A stretch of DNA of 64,000 nt from Pseudoscleropodium purum (Eukaryota; Streptophyta; Bryopsida; Hypnales; Brachytheciaceae): assembly GCA_963969395.1 (NCBI GenBank), contig OZ017799.1:15874501-15938500 (forward strand), given 5' to 3'. Every line of letters begins with the position of its first letter. Position 1 is the stretch's first letter. Of the stretch, positions 23,690 through 35,900 are shown in pieces. The position numbers and the translations under genes are program-made. Below the pieces are notes generated by a model, which ran no database searches, was not told the origin of the DNA, and saw only the letters and a program-made list of their open reading frames with translations.

Positions 23690-25899
23690 TAGTAGCAAAC
23701 TTGTACCAATATAGTAAAAATAGTTGGGATCTCAAACTCAACCACATAAATTGCAAGACACTAAATCTATCTCACAAAGTAGGCCATAAAGGATGAATGC
23801 AAGCTAATTATGAAACAAAAGCCCCTTGTCACTTTGAACCATATTCAATCTATGTTCTTTGCCTCTCCTTCATAAATTGGGGCCTCTAATTGCAAATATG
23901 AATTCAAAATTTGCAAATTTTATCATGTATGAAAAATAAAACATTATGATGTTTTTTCCAAGTATAAATTCACCCTACATGTCCCACTTAGTGCAATGGG
24001 TTTAGTGTCCTACCATTAAGCTTAAGGTAGGAGGCTTGAACTTTGACAGGGCATCAAAAGCAATTATGACTCTGAGGCACATTGTACCAACCATGCACAT
24101 TTGAAGAGGTGGTTGCTTTTGATGACCACAAATGAATACTATTTTCGAACTTAAAAAATTTGTAACTAATTCCACAAAGTTCCAAAACGACTTGGGTTAG
24201 GTGTCAATTCCACCTGTCTTTCAAGGCAAATTTACTGATTTTTTTTCCAAGATGATTGTCCTCCCCAAAATGCAGCCCTTAGATGATCCATTTATGGACC
24301 TTGTACCTTAGTAAGTTAAGTGGAAGTAATATTTTGACCTCTTGCTACTCAAGTGAAGTAAGATATTAAACCTTCAGAGTTTGGACTGTTTGGAGTGATG
24401 GTGGACATTGTGATGTTGTTCTGTCGTACCATATCAGTTTTCAGGGTTTCAGATGTGTACTTTCACTACTTGCTGAGGAGACAAGTTGGTACCAATATGA
24501 TCAATAGAATTTCATTACTTACTTGGAAGGAGACCGACATACTCAGTCAAGGTGGAATAAGTTGCTTTGTCAGAAGAATTTTAGAGGTCTAAAATTAACT
24601 GAATTTCTTATAAACTATTAAGGAAATGTGAGATTTCATGCTAATTCACTCCCCCCCCCACAAATTTCATAACGATTTTGTTGAAGCTTCCAATCAAAAG
24701 TTATGGAAAATTTTCAAAAACGGATACTAAAAGTATTTTTTCACAAAGCCATTCTTTGGAATTTGTTAATGATGAAACACACTACATACTAGATAAATTA
24801 TAGTTTTCTTAATTTTCTTAGTGTAGGACAAGCCACCCCAATATGTCGTATCCACTAATTAGGTTCAATATTCTCTATCAAATAAATAATTGAAGCTAGA
24901 AAATGCGATTAAGAAGATGCCTAAAAATAAAAAGGTTTTTTTTTCATACAATTAAAAAAAATAGTATCCCTAAGACTCTGTCGTTAATTAATAGAAATAT
25001 TTTTTGGTGGTCATAACTAATGTGTACAATAGTGTAATTTAACATGGAAAAAAGCTCCTACAAAGTTGGAACTACCTATTGACCTTTTCATAGGTGCTTT
25101 TAATCTTAATCTTGAAGAAGGTTGCAATTATGTGTGAGTCTGGGAGCATGAGCCCATAAACTTTGAAGACTATAGACTTATGTTATAGGTGTCTATATTT
25201 TGGAAACCTTCCATGATTATAGTGTAATTATACTATAGATACCTATATTATAGGTGTTTATATTATATAAGCACCTTCAATGGTTATAGGACATCTACTT
25301 AGTCAAGGTTCATATGCTCACATTTTCATGCTTACACATTAGCATCATTGTAACCTTGAATTTACACTTTGTCCAGGTTACAAACCTAACATTTTGTATT
25401 TGCAAGTGAATATGATGTAAGGTTGAATCACCAATTACAAAACATATTTTTCTAGTAGTCACAATTGTCTACTCAAGAAGTTTATATTATAAAAGAGATG
25501 CACCTATGGAGTGGTGGTGTAGTGTTGAAGGTGTTTTTATTTTGGGTTTGCAAAGGCCTTGCAAATTCCACCCCTTGTGTAATACATAATTGCACATGTG
25601 CATTACACACCTATAGAAGACAACCTCATATTACAACCACACATAGGCAAATCACAGTCATACTAAAGTGAAATAAAAAATAAAATTTCATTATTTATAC
25701 TTTAAAAAGATATGATGAGTCAAAGTTCTATTGAATGATTTTTGAAATTTGTACCCTAATTTCAATGCCTACACTACAGTCCCTTAAACATTCCACACAA
25801 TGAGTATGCATTCATTATTTTTATTCATTTCAAACAATGAGTATGTATTTATTATCTTTACTTATTAAGACATTCTTTAGGCGGACATACGCTTGATAA
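23690..25899. other. Spacer upstream of the glucanase gene; dispersed repeat
   Basis: Mostly AT-rich with no recognisable gene. The part at about 24,095-24,290 resembles 40,355-40,560 in direct orientation, sharing GGTTGCTTTTGATGACCAC-like, TTTGTAACTAATTCCA and CCTCCAAAATGCA phrases. Near 25,140-25,330 are several TATAGGTGTTTATATTATA-type repeats. Confidence 0.5.
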
Positions 25900-26587
25900 T
25901 GAGTAGATCAACCTATCATCCACTCCACCACTACACCGTTCGTTAATTTCTGAGTACTCAGAGCTTTTCTCTCTCTTTTTTTTTTCCTTGAACAAATGAA
26001 ACGGAATTTCAGTACTCAGAGTTATTTGAATCCATGGCAGAAGAGCATGATAACTTCAATAGCGCGAGGGTGACAGAGTGAGACGACGAAGACGGGAACT
26101 GACAGCAGGAACGGCGACCCAGGTCTCAGGACGTACCTGTTGATATTATGGCTCAGGAGCCCCCTCTCAGCTGGCTGCAGCAGCTGCCGCCACCACAGTC
26201 TACAAATCAAGCTCCGCACACAAATCTTCTTCTACTGTAGCTGATTCAAATCTCTGCACACGAATAACTCTTAACTAGTTGTATTTTCTAACTTCGTTTT
26301 CTCCCAATCCCAGGCTCTGCTGCAGCAGCAGCACCTGCACTAACTTTGCTGCTGCATGTGTCCTTCAACGTTCGTGAGCTGTTTTTTGGTGGTATTGCAA
26401 CGGGTAGCAGCTGGGGCATGATAGATAGATAGATAACTAACCTTACCTAGTTGCGGTTGAGCGATCGCCAGGACTACAGCTCGTGAGGAGGTTCTGGAGT
26501 GTCGGCTTGTTTAGACAATGTCATTTTAGTTAGCTGAGGGTGGGGTGGGTGAGTCTTTTTTGTGAATTAGCTGGAGAAGACGTGACG
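25900..26587 (+). promoter_or_regulatory. Probable promoter and 5' leader of the GH17 gene
   Basis: Base composition shifts from AT-rich to markedly more GC-rich here, ahead of the signal-peptide exon. A CT-rich run lies at about 25,966-25,986 and a short (GATA) repeat at about 26,420-26,435. No convincing TATA box was found. A 30-codon open frame with an ATG at 26,148 could be an upstream ORF if the leader begins before it. The transcription start is not determinable from sequence. Confidence 0.4.
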
Positions 26588-29500
26588 ATGGCGGCAATGC
26601 AGGGAGTCAGCCGCTGCCTTTGGCTTGTCCTCGTTCTTCTGGCTTGCTTCCGTCTCGCAGGTTCAACTCTTTTCCTCCTTCACTCGGTTCTTTATTCTGG
26701 TTTTGACTGCGTATGGACCAGAAACAGTGCGGTGATTGCACTGGACATGGCTGTGCTCTGTTTTTTCGACCACCATGCGAGAATTGCAGTGTTGTAAGTT
26801 CTAGCGTTGATATGGAGCTTGAAGTTTCTTTAGGGGACTTGGTCTAGATTGGCCTGCTGATGTTGCAATGTGGAGGGTGAAACTCACTGCCTCGTGTCTT
26901 GTTTATTCTACACATCAAGACTGGAGTAGGTCTTTCCTACAGAGTTGAGTAGGAATTTCGCTGCCTACTAGCTTGTTGTGTCTGTATTCAGCCGTTTTAT
27001 GTGGTTTCGCAACCTCCAAGTCCCAAACCTGTGTCTGTACTCATCACACCACCGCCGATGTGCTGAAGGTTGGTGTCTGAGTTTCATGTTGCCATCTGTG
27101 GTGAGTGCGTCCGGAGTGGCGCTCTTGTTAAGTTTCATGGGTAATGCTAAACCCTAGGTCTTGTCCAATGGGCACGAGTACTGGTCAGGTGACACTCCCT
27201 CTGAAATGTACACGATTGGTACCGTCTCTCCGTAGAACATGCACTGGGTGTCACCTATCTAGGCTACATGGCCTTCTGGTGACATGAAAGCAAAGCTCGT
27301 ATGCGGGATCGATGAAGCTTGGTTGAAACCTCAACTCACCACATTGACTTTCACCATGTAGGTTTCATGTGCGAAAAATTGACATACCCACCATCTGCCA
27401 TACCCTCTTGAACCATGGCTAAGGTCACACCTAATCCTTTCCATTGCACATAGCTTGGGCGTCACCTGAACTTGGTGGCATAAAATTAAAGCACAACTAA
27501 AGCACGTCATAACAAGCTAGTTCTCAATGTCAGTGCATCAGTTTGATTCTAAACTGTAAGTTTCCCTGTCCGAGAGTTGTCCTACTCAGGAGACACTACC
27601 CCGTAAAATGTAGACCAAATGTACATTCTCATTATGGAACAACCTTTGGGTGTCACCTGAAGAACATGGCGTCTTGGTGACGTGATTCAACGAAAACGCA
27701 GGCGTGCGCTAACTATCCTCATCAGGACAAGCTAGTTAGCGCGAAATCATGGTGCACAGAGCATCAGTTGGATTCTTGCAATGTAAGCTTTCATGTGGAA
27801 ATATGTCCGATTGTTATGCTAACCATGTGGCATTCCGGTATGGCCCAGAGGGCGGTTCCATGGGGGTCAACTACGGCACGCTCGGCAACAATTTGCCGTC
27901 CGCCACCCAAACGGTGCAGCTGCTTCTCTCGACCTCCCTCCGCTATGTGAAGATCTACAACGCCGATCAAACCATCATGCAGGCGTTCGCCAATACGAAC
28001 ATCAAGTTGGTGGTGGGCATCGGGACGGAATCCATCCCGCTGCTGGCCAGCAGCTCCGCGGCCGCGCAGTCGTGGGTGCAGACCAACATCGCCGCGTACA
28101 TGCCCGCTACGCAAGTCATCCAACTCGCGGTGGGCAACGAGGTGCTCACCACGGCGCCGCAGATGGCGCCGCAGCTCGTCCCTGCCATGGTCAACGTCCA
28201 CACCGCGCTCGTCAACCTCAAACTCGACGGCCAAGTGAAAGTCGGCACGCCACATAACCTCCAGGTACGTCAGTGCCTGTAGCGAATTTTCACATACCCC
28301 TCTTTGCAGAAGTGCTAGCAGTTGCAACATGTCAACAAGGAATTTGCAATGCTGTTGTTGGGGTTCCATATTTTGCTAAAAATTCCAGATGGTCTGTTGC
28401 AGACCTTTACAAAAGTGTTCCAAGAGAATTGAACTCGTGAGAAACCAAATGCATATCTGTGCCTAAACTGTTGCTAAAACTATAATTGTATTCTCAAATA
28501 GTTACTAATACAGGGTACAGTGATGTATTATAACATTGCAAAATTGTTCATAGAACTCTGACAGTCATTGCAAAAGCGTTGCAAAAACTGTTGCAATATC
28601 AGACTATCGTGCGAGTGATGATTTTTACGTCATGTGTACGATTTACTGATATGTAGCTTTCATTTGAGGGTGTTAGACGTGGGGCGATTGAAAGTTTGAA
28701 ACTTGTACTGCAGGTGTTGGGGAAATCCTACCCTCCCTCGTCGGGCGGCTTCCGCGCGAACATTACGAACGAAGTGAAGGCACTCCTAGCCTTCTTGTCT
28801 TCCACAGGCAGCTCCATCATGGTGAACTTCTACCCTTACTTCGCCTACCGCGATGACCCGAAGAATGTCTCCCTCAACTACGCGCTCTTCCAACCCGACA
28901 AAGGCGTCACGGACGTCAACACAGGCTTGCACTACAACAACATGATGGACGCGCAACTGGACGCGGTCTACTCCGCCATGGAGCGCATGGGCTACCACGA
29001 TATCCCCATCCTGATCTCTGAAACCGGATGGCCCTCCGGTGGCGACACCAACGAGATCGCCGTCAGCGCCGTCAACGCCCAGATCTACAACCAGAACTTG
29101 CTCAAGTACGTGGCGGCGAACAAAGGCACACCCCTGCGACCTGGGAAATCGGTGGATGCGTACATATTCGCGCTCTTTAATGAGAATATGAAGCCTGGCC
29201 CTGCAAGCGAACGCTACTTCGGCTTGTTCAATCCAGACAAGTCTCTAGTCTACAACCTCGGCATCGTCACTACGACACTTCCAGCTACGCCCCCGTTCAC
29301 GGCGCCTGTCACGCCCGTGTACCCGCCTCCTGTGGTTTCGTATCCGCCACCCATAGTTTCGTATCCGCCTCCCATGGTTGCGTATCCTCCGCCAATTTTC
29401 GTGAATCCGCCACCTGTTGTTGTGAATCCTCCCGTTGTGGTGAATCCGCCGCCCACGTTAGTGCCGGCGCCTGTACAGTCTGGCAACCCGGGCAAGACGT

Positions 29501-30626
29501 GGTGCGTGGCGAAACCTGGATCCCCAGATCATGAAGTGACGAACGCGCTGAACTTCGCATGTGGGGAAGGGGGGGCGGATTGCGGAGCCATTCAACCGGG
29601 CGGCGCGTGCTTTAACCCAAATACGATTGCGTCGCATGCGTCGTTCGCGTTCAACGTTTATTATCAGAAGATGGGACGGAATTACTGGAACTGCTACTTT
29701 GGCGGGACTGGCGTCATCACAATCACGGATCCAAGTACGTATAAATCCCATCTCTTAAGTCTCCTCACGTCTGAATCAATGCATGCATGCCTCCAATCTC
29801 GTTGCCGTATACTACTAGAAATCACCCCCTACTGCTACACCAAAAACTTTGCTGATAACACTAACTAGTGCTTCCAAATAAACATTGTCCTGCAATGGTC
29901 GCCGTTCTTTCAAAAAAGAAGAAAAACGAGAAACAGAAAACAAACTTAACATTGTCCTACGGGAACAACGTTTTGGTACATGTTTGCTGAAAACGTTGCA
30001 TGCTTGCTGAAGCATGTTCCAAAATATGTATGTTTGCTGAAAAAATTGCTTAAGCATGATCTAAATCTTTGCTTAAGCATGTTCCAAAATATTGCAATTT
30101 TGAAAAACGTTTCTGAAAAGCATTATCAAACCCTCTGATCTTGATGAGAATAAACTCAATAACTTGTAGATCGAGTTCAGATCGACGCTTTGGGAATATT
30201 CATCAAATATTTGGCAGTTTCCGTTACTTGGCAAACTTTTTGTGCGAGTGATGAAAACTGCTATCTACAACATACGTTCATATGAGATACGTTTTTTGTG
30301 CTTCAGAGTACGAAAATTTAAGTGTACAAAGCTCATGAAACTAGAACTAATACAGATCAGAGGTTCCAGAGAGGCCAATTCTCCATTTTAACTAATATCA
30401 CAATTTCGCCATGAACTAATTTCGTCACTTTAATTAATTGTCCTAGTTTTCAAAGGAAGAATCACTTGCGCATCTCATTATTATTTTTCTTTTGAAACAA
30501 GGGCCAGCCCATTGCTAAAATTAAGAGTATGTCTCACATGACAATTGGAAACTTGCCAATCGATTTGACGGTGGTTCTGGTGTTGTTGCTGGATGTGCAG
30601 GTTACTCAGGATGCAGCTTTCATTGA
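26588..30626 (+). CDS. Secreted GH17 glucan endo-1,3-beta-glucosidase with X8 (CBM43) domain
   Basis: This enzyme should hydrolyse beta-1,3-glucan (callose) in the cell wall. Exons are 26,588-26,660, 27,849-28,264, 28,714-29,734 and 30,601-30,626; all introns are GT-AG and the joins keep frame, giving 511 aa. Residues 1-24 are a signal peptide (hydrophobic LWLVLVLLACF). The GH17 domain covers about 30-350, with the acid/base Glu122 in VGNEVL and the nucleophile Glu266 in ISETGWPSGG. A Pro-rich, extensin-like linker of YPPP repeats spans about 353-420. The X8 module (about 424-508) has its six cysteines, the last supplied by exon 4, which adds only eight residues. There is no hydrophobic tail, so no GPI anchor is predicted. 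An in-frame ATG at 26,540 is less likely because it buries the signal peptide. Exons are far more GC-rich than the surroundings. The exact paralogue is not determined. Confidence 0.93.
27185..27800 (+). repeat. Imperfect duplications inside intron 1 of the GH17 gene
   Basis: The phrases GGGTGTCACCT, ATGGCGTCTTGGTGACGTGA and AAATGTACAC occur in similar order at about 27,185-27,310 and 27,590-27,710. A second pair, AAGCTAGTT then GCATCAGTTGGATTCT, recurs at about 27,510 and 27,730. The intron has apparently grown by local duplication. The GGTGTCACC motif is itself nearly palindromic. Confidence 0.6.
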
Positions 30627-30918
30627 TGGCTTAGAGTTCGTAGACCAAGACAAATTCCATGAGCTTGCTGAAACCGGTGCTGGAGGGTAAATACTGCAAG
30701 CGCACGGCGTTGAATGAGGAGAGTGATACAAACCCCGGAATTAGAACTGGAAGTGAACGTCATACCTCGGGGCGGTAGTAATTGTATGCTTATTACCCCA
30801 AGTTTTGTAGAGATCGAGTATGGTTTCTGTTGTTGGGAGCTCAGGAGATAGAGGTAAGATCGCAGAACTCGTCAGAAATCGCCGACATGGTTTTGAAATG
30901 ACTTCGGTTTGGGTAATT

Positions 30919-30924
30919 AATAAA
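30919..30924 (+). terminator. Possible polyadenylation signal of the GH17 gene
   Basis: AATAAA lies 293 nt after the stop codon. Plant signals are loose, so this is only a candidate for the 3' end. Confidence 0.35.
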
Positions 30925-30926
30925 GC

Positions 30927-31384
30927 AGACTTTTTGTCACAGAATGTGCACTCAATTTGGGAGTTGTCGATCGTGCTCTTCAAGTCTTGATGAAATATTG
31001 TTCCTGCCGCGTGAGATGTGTTTGCGTGGGCACTGTCTGATAATGAGGTTGAAATATATCAATCAAATAGCTCAATTTCATCAAATTTGTCATAAAAGAA
31101 GGTTGTCTTTCAAGGATTCATGCAATACTCCAGATGAATGAGGAGTTTATTGAACAAAATATTGCCTTAAAGTAATCAGTTCATCTTCCGAAATGTAAAT
31201 ACAACGGAGAGCTTGAAGGGTAAGATTGGATTGAATCCTCATCCCAATGAGTGAGGGAAAAACAATTAGGATAGGGGAAATGGGTTTGAATTGAACACCC
31301 ATTGCTTTTTGGAATGGAAGCAATGATACATGGTGAAATATTGTAGTGTGGGGAAAGTAAATGTTCATTGTACAAATTGAGAGT
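30927..31384. other. Intergenic region between the convergent genes
   Basis: No gene seen. The two minus-strand frames of 73 and 83 codons overlap in different frames and resemble no family. Confidence 0.5.
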
Positions 31385-32278
31385 GACTTCTAAAGGTCTA
31401 AGTGTGCAGTAAGTTGATACTTGAAAACTCATGGAGGGTCATTCAAAGTCAAATTTGAATGACTATTTTCAAAATTTTGATGCAATATGGGGAAATTCAC
31501 CTTCTTCATAGATATTTTTTTTTTAAATTGATCAAATGTCTAGATTAAAAGTTATGCTACTTGAAAAAATCTGAATAATTTTGGCATTTCTTTTTTCGAA
31601 ATTCTTCATTTACTTTCAAAATAGTTGGCATGTAGGTAGTTAACATGATATAGTATGTAAGTTAATTGTCAAAAAATACATTTAGTGCAAAAATCTCATT
31701 TTAAGAGGAGTCAAACTCTATTGATCTTATTGGACAAGTTTGAGAAAAATAATTTTCTTCTAACTTCAAATACTATTATCTTAAAATTTCCAATCTTATA
31801 GGGGTTGTTTTTATTATTTGGATTTCAAATAAATTTTTTCTTGAGTAAACAAAAAATCATCAAAAAATGACTAGCGTATTGCTAGTTCACTAAATCACCT
31901 TCCATTTCAGGGTGATTTAGAGTAAGCTAAACTCTATAATTGCTTTTGAAATTTACAAGATTGTATCTAATAAGATTTAGAACCCAATGGTGGAGAGATG
32001 AAAATTCACCAAGAGCAAAAATTTTACTCCAAAAAGACTCAAAGTTTGTTGACCCCATTTCTCATAAATGATTTTTTTCTCACTTCAAATGTTCTAAACT
32101 TTCAATCCACACAATCAAATGGTTTAAAAAGTTTCACGCATTGTTATAATAGTCTACAACACTTTTGTATGGTTGGTGTTACAAAAAAAAGTATTTATTT
32201 TCAATTTTGGACAATGCACTAAAAATGGTAATTTTTGACAATTTTCCATTGAATCGTCCTCCTTGGTCCTTTGGGGCT
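31385..32278. mobile_element. 0.9-kb TIR element, diverged subfamily, copy 7
   Basis: The right end reads CTTTGGGGCTT and the left end has decayed to ACTTCTAAAGGTCTAAG; the length is 894 bp. The interior block at about 31,855-31,930 (AAAATGACTAGCGTATTGC, then AGGGTGATTTAG) is the inverse of a block in the copy at 8,528-9,428, with which it forms a subfamily. It occupies most of the gap between the two convergent genes. Confidence 0.5.
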
Positions 32279-32939
32279 TAAACTTTGAAAGTCACTTGTG
32301 TATGAAAGGATTGTGGAGAGTCTAACCTCAAAAAATATGAAAATTACCTTGTTTGGATTACCTTTATAAATCATCCGATTGCCAAGATGCCACTTTCTAC
32401 AAATCTAAGGTAGTTTGCTTTTAAAACAACCATTTAAGCCTACAACAAATATTTCATTAAAATGGCGGTATTCCACAAACTTGACACTTTTATGTTCAGA
32501 ATATGCAGTCTGAATTGTATACCTGTCCTAGATTTCAGGGTTTTAGGGTCTGAAATCTATACTAGTCTTAGAAAATTAATGGAAAAATGGTGGAAAAATG
32601 GCGCCATTTAAACAAAACATCTGTTTTACCTAACTGACTTCATTGACAACAGTAGATATTTCAAGGAACATGTTAGGCATTCCTAAATACGGGTCCCATT
32701 TAGAACAAGGTTTCTTTTAGAGCTTACTACCTTACTACCAGGACACAATTCAGCTCCTGAAAACTACCACAAGTCAAATTTTTATTACGCAAATCTTAAG
32801 AGCAACTTGGATGAAATTGAAAATGGCCGATTTCCATGGAATTGGTTTCAATACAGTGGCCCAACTGAACCTCAAATTTACATCAGTCAACTAGTTTTTT
32901 AGAGTGCTAGGAACTTAAAACGCTTCAATAAATGACCCT

Positions 32940-32945
32940 TTTATT
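32940..32945 (-). terminator. Possible polyadenylation signal of the ABCG gene
   Basis: AATAAA on the minus strand lies about 50 nt beyond the stop codon at 32,997. A second AATAAA is at 32,781-32,786. Either could serve; neither is proven. Confidence 0.4.
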
Positions 32946-32996
32946 GGAATCTATGCCATTTTAACAAATGCGAGCGTAAGATATGCATGATACTCA

Positions 32997-35900
32997 TCAA
33001 TCTCGATATGCTGCCGCGCAACAAAGGTACTCCCTTGCCAACACTTTGAGACGCGGACCATGTTTCTCACTCAGTTTGATGAAAACCAGGAAGAGAATTC
33101 GGTAGGTAACGATCATTGAAAAGACGATACCCAGATCGCCCCATTTCGATCGCTCGGTAGTGACTCCATAGAAATGATGCAGGATATATGTTCCTGAGAG
33201 ATCTGGACCAATTGGTTTGTTCTCGGGTCCCAAGATGTTCTTAAACTGGAGACCCGGAAGGTCATTCTTCAACAACCCCTGCAAACAAATACAGATGAAT
33301 TTAATTCGTGAGTACGTGTTACGGTAGTAACTAGTATCAATTTTCTCCTTGATCTCCGTGAATCTTAATATGCATAATAAGATCATGTACAACCCCAGGC
33401 AATGCTTAAACCCTAAGAACCCAAGTATGAAACCTAGGATGTAGGTTGAGTTGTCGACTCACCTGAACTGCGTAAGCGTGTAAAGAGATATATGATCCTG
33501 GGTACCTCCAGATAGGCTTGGGCAAGTCCTTAGCCAATCGGAAATAACCGGCCAACATTATGGAGACTCCCTGTTGGCAATACATAAGTTACAACCATTA
33601 AAACATAAACTTTGAAGAATGACATTGATCTAGGGCAGTGTCATCAATGTATAACCTTCAAAGCCCCCCCCAAAAAAGATGCACTTTTAATACTGACATA
33701 CATTTTCTTGAATTGATAGAAGACTTACGTTTCAGAAAACAGAAGGATTATAATCAACCCAGATTCTTCCATGTAATACTAACACTCGCTAGACATAACT
33801 TCATATTTGGTACAGTATTTCATAAAATGATAGTTTTCAGTGAAATTGGTGCAAGTTTAGACTTTACACCGACTGACTGTTCATATCTAACTTATTCCAA
33901 TCCTTGGTTTTAGAGCTTTGGGTGCTTGAAAGTTTTAGTTTTTCAAGCTGTGGCCAGGGCTCGCAGTACTTGAACGAAGTTATCATACACCATTCTGGCA
34001 CACAATGGAATGCACCAGTTTAACAAATATGACCATTTTCTAATTTTGACAACTGGCCATTGACAACTCATCGTCAATATAAAGAAATGAATGGCATTTC
34101 ATAAAGGCCTTCACAAACCTGGAATCCAGCACCAATGATAAGGCCAGCGAGGAAGTTGTGTCCCACAGTGCTTGCGACGGCCATCATCATGCTCTCCACA
34201 CACATTAAAGATGCAAAGAGCATGAGGATGAAAAAGGAGTAGTGTTCGAACCCAGGATGCAATTTCGTCATAGAGTACACCAGGGTTCCTGAAGTCAAAG
34301 CAATGAGAAACAAGAACGGAATGGAAGACAATGTGTTGCCAACCACAAAAGCTCCCACGCCATAGTACCCGCTCAGCCGGTCATGATAGAACACCCTCAT
34401 GTCTTCCACAAAAGCGGGGAATCCGCCAATCGACATGAATGTCAAGAATGCGGAAACAAATAACACAACCGCCGCTCGTGCCTGCAAGTTATAGAGTACA
34501 TGACCGGGTTACTTAGATTGATTCGGCTCCTATCCCAGGTGTTCACAACATGACATGAGGAAGTTGTTCAATCTCAACATGCATGAGAACTAGATTCTCA
34601 GGATATGCTGAGAATCTAATGTCAATTGGACCGTTAAATTTGCAGTGATTTGACATTTACAGTAGCTTGTCGCGCCAATGGATATGCAAATTTCATTTTA
34701 ACCACAAGTAGGAAGTCAATAGGCACAAAGGAATGGGTTTGCTAACCACGATGGAGCCGTACAACTGACCAACTTGCCAGAAGATTGTTCCCAGACTCAC
34801 TCCAAACATGACGTACGTCATCACTCGAAGCCAGAAGTACCCTAAATCTCGTGTCATGTTCACAAAGGAACGCTTGGTGAGGGTCTTGCATTGCCCTAAA
34901 AAACTGGAGCCACCACGGTGCCTGCTCCTCGCTAGAAGACTCTTCTGCATGAATTCACTGGTACTCTGCAGCAGCAGCAGCAGCAAAGGAGGTCTTAATT
35001 AATTCAGCACGTACATGCTCTCACCAGAGAATTCCATTACAGTCACATGAGAAACTTACAATAAAACGTGTAACAACTGTGGGCGCTGCTATTTACAAAG
35101 AAGTTGCAATCCCGCCAGTGTGACACAAGACATATTGTACATATGTGTTAGAATTCTGTGTAATTTGAAGATACTGTGAGTTACAGTGTTATAGTATCTC
35201 AAATAGTGTGATTCAAATCCCACTTTCAACTGAATTTCATTCAATTGTTCACACCAATTACACCACCTTCCTCCGAAATTTATTGCACGGGTCACTGCAC
35301 TACCATATTCAAACTCATGGAATCATAGAACTTGAGTAGCTAGCCAGCATATATAGTATACTTCGGAAGCAGATTGACAGAGTCAGCTGCAGCGGTGGAG
35401 TTGGACTTGCCGTGTCAGTGTTTGAGAATGGAAAGGCTACTTACAGTGTGTGACAGGATTTGAGTTATTTTGGCTTGTGCCGCTGCAAAATACTCACTCC
35501 GATGATAAGCAATTGTCAGGGTTTTCACCATTTGCTCGGTACTCTTCCTTGAATTCAACAGCAACGGATCGACGGATTCTTCATTTTCCAGCTGCACATC
35601 CCAAAAGTTCCAAACCAGTAATATGTTAAACTTCTTTGTTTTGTTACTATTTTACAGGATCGGAGTTGAGAGTCAGAGTTACAAATGCTGTTTACAGATT
35701 ATTCAAAAGAAAAGATCGACAAAAATTGTGCGGTCTTAACGTACTTACATCACCTTTGAGGCCCTTGAGGCTGGACCGGACTGAATCAAAGTCCGCATTG
35801 ATGATTTGCAAGTAATGGTCCGATGGATTCCGCATCGGAGGGCACGGGTGGTTGGAGGCTGCAAAGAACTACACGGACCCCAAGAATTGATCGATCAGCA

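Noticed and set aside
26148..26240. Short upstream ORF as an independent gene
   Set aside because: It is 30 codons, Gln/Pro-rich, and lies in the probable leader of the GH17 gene; at most it is a uORF.
27791..28369. 192-codon minus-strand frame opposite GH17 exon 2
   Set aside because: It mirrors a GC-rich exon; the plus strand carries the GH17 active-site phrase VGNEVL, while the minus-strand translation is Arg/His-rich with no family resemblance.
29250..29751. Gly/Thr-rich and Arg-rich minus-strand frames over exon 3
   Set aside because: They are reverse-strand readings of the Pro-rich linker and X8 module; the repeats follow from the YPPP codons.
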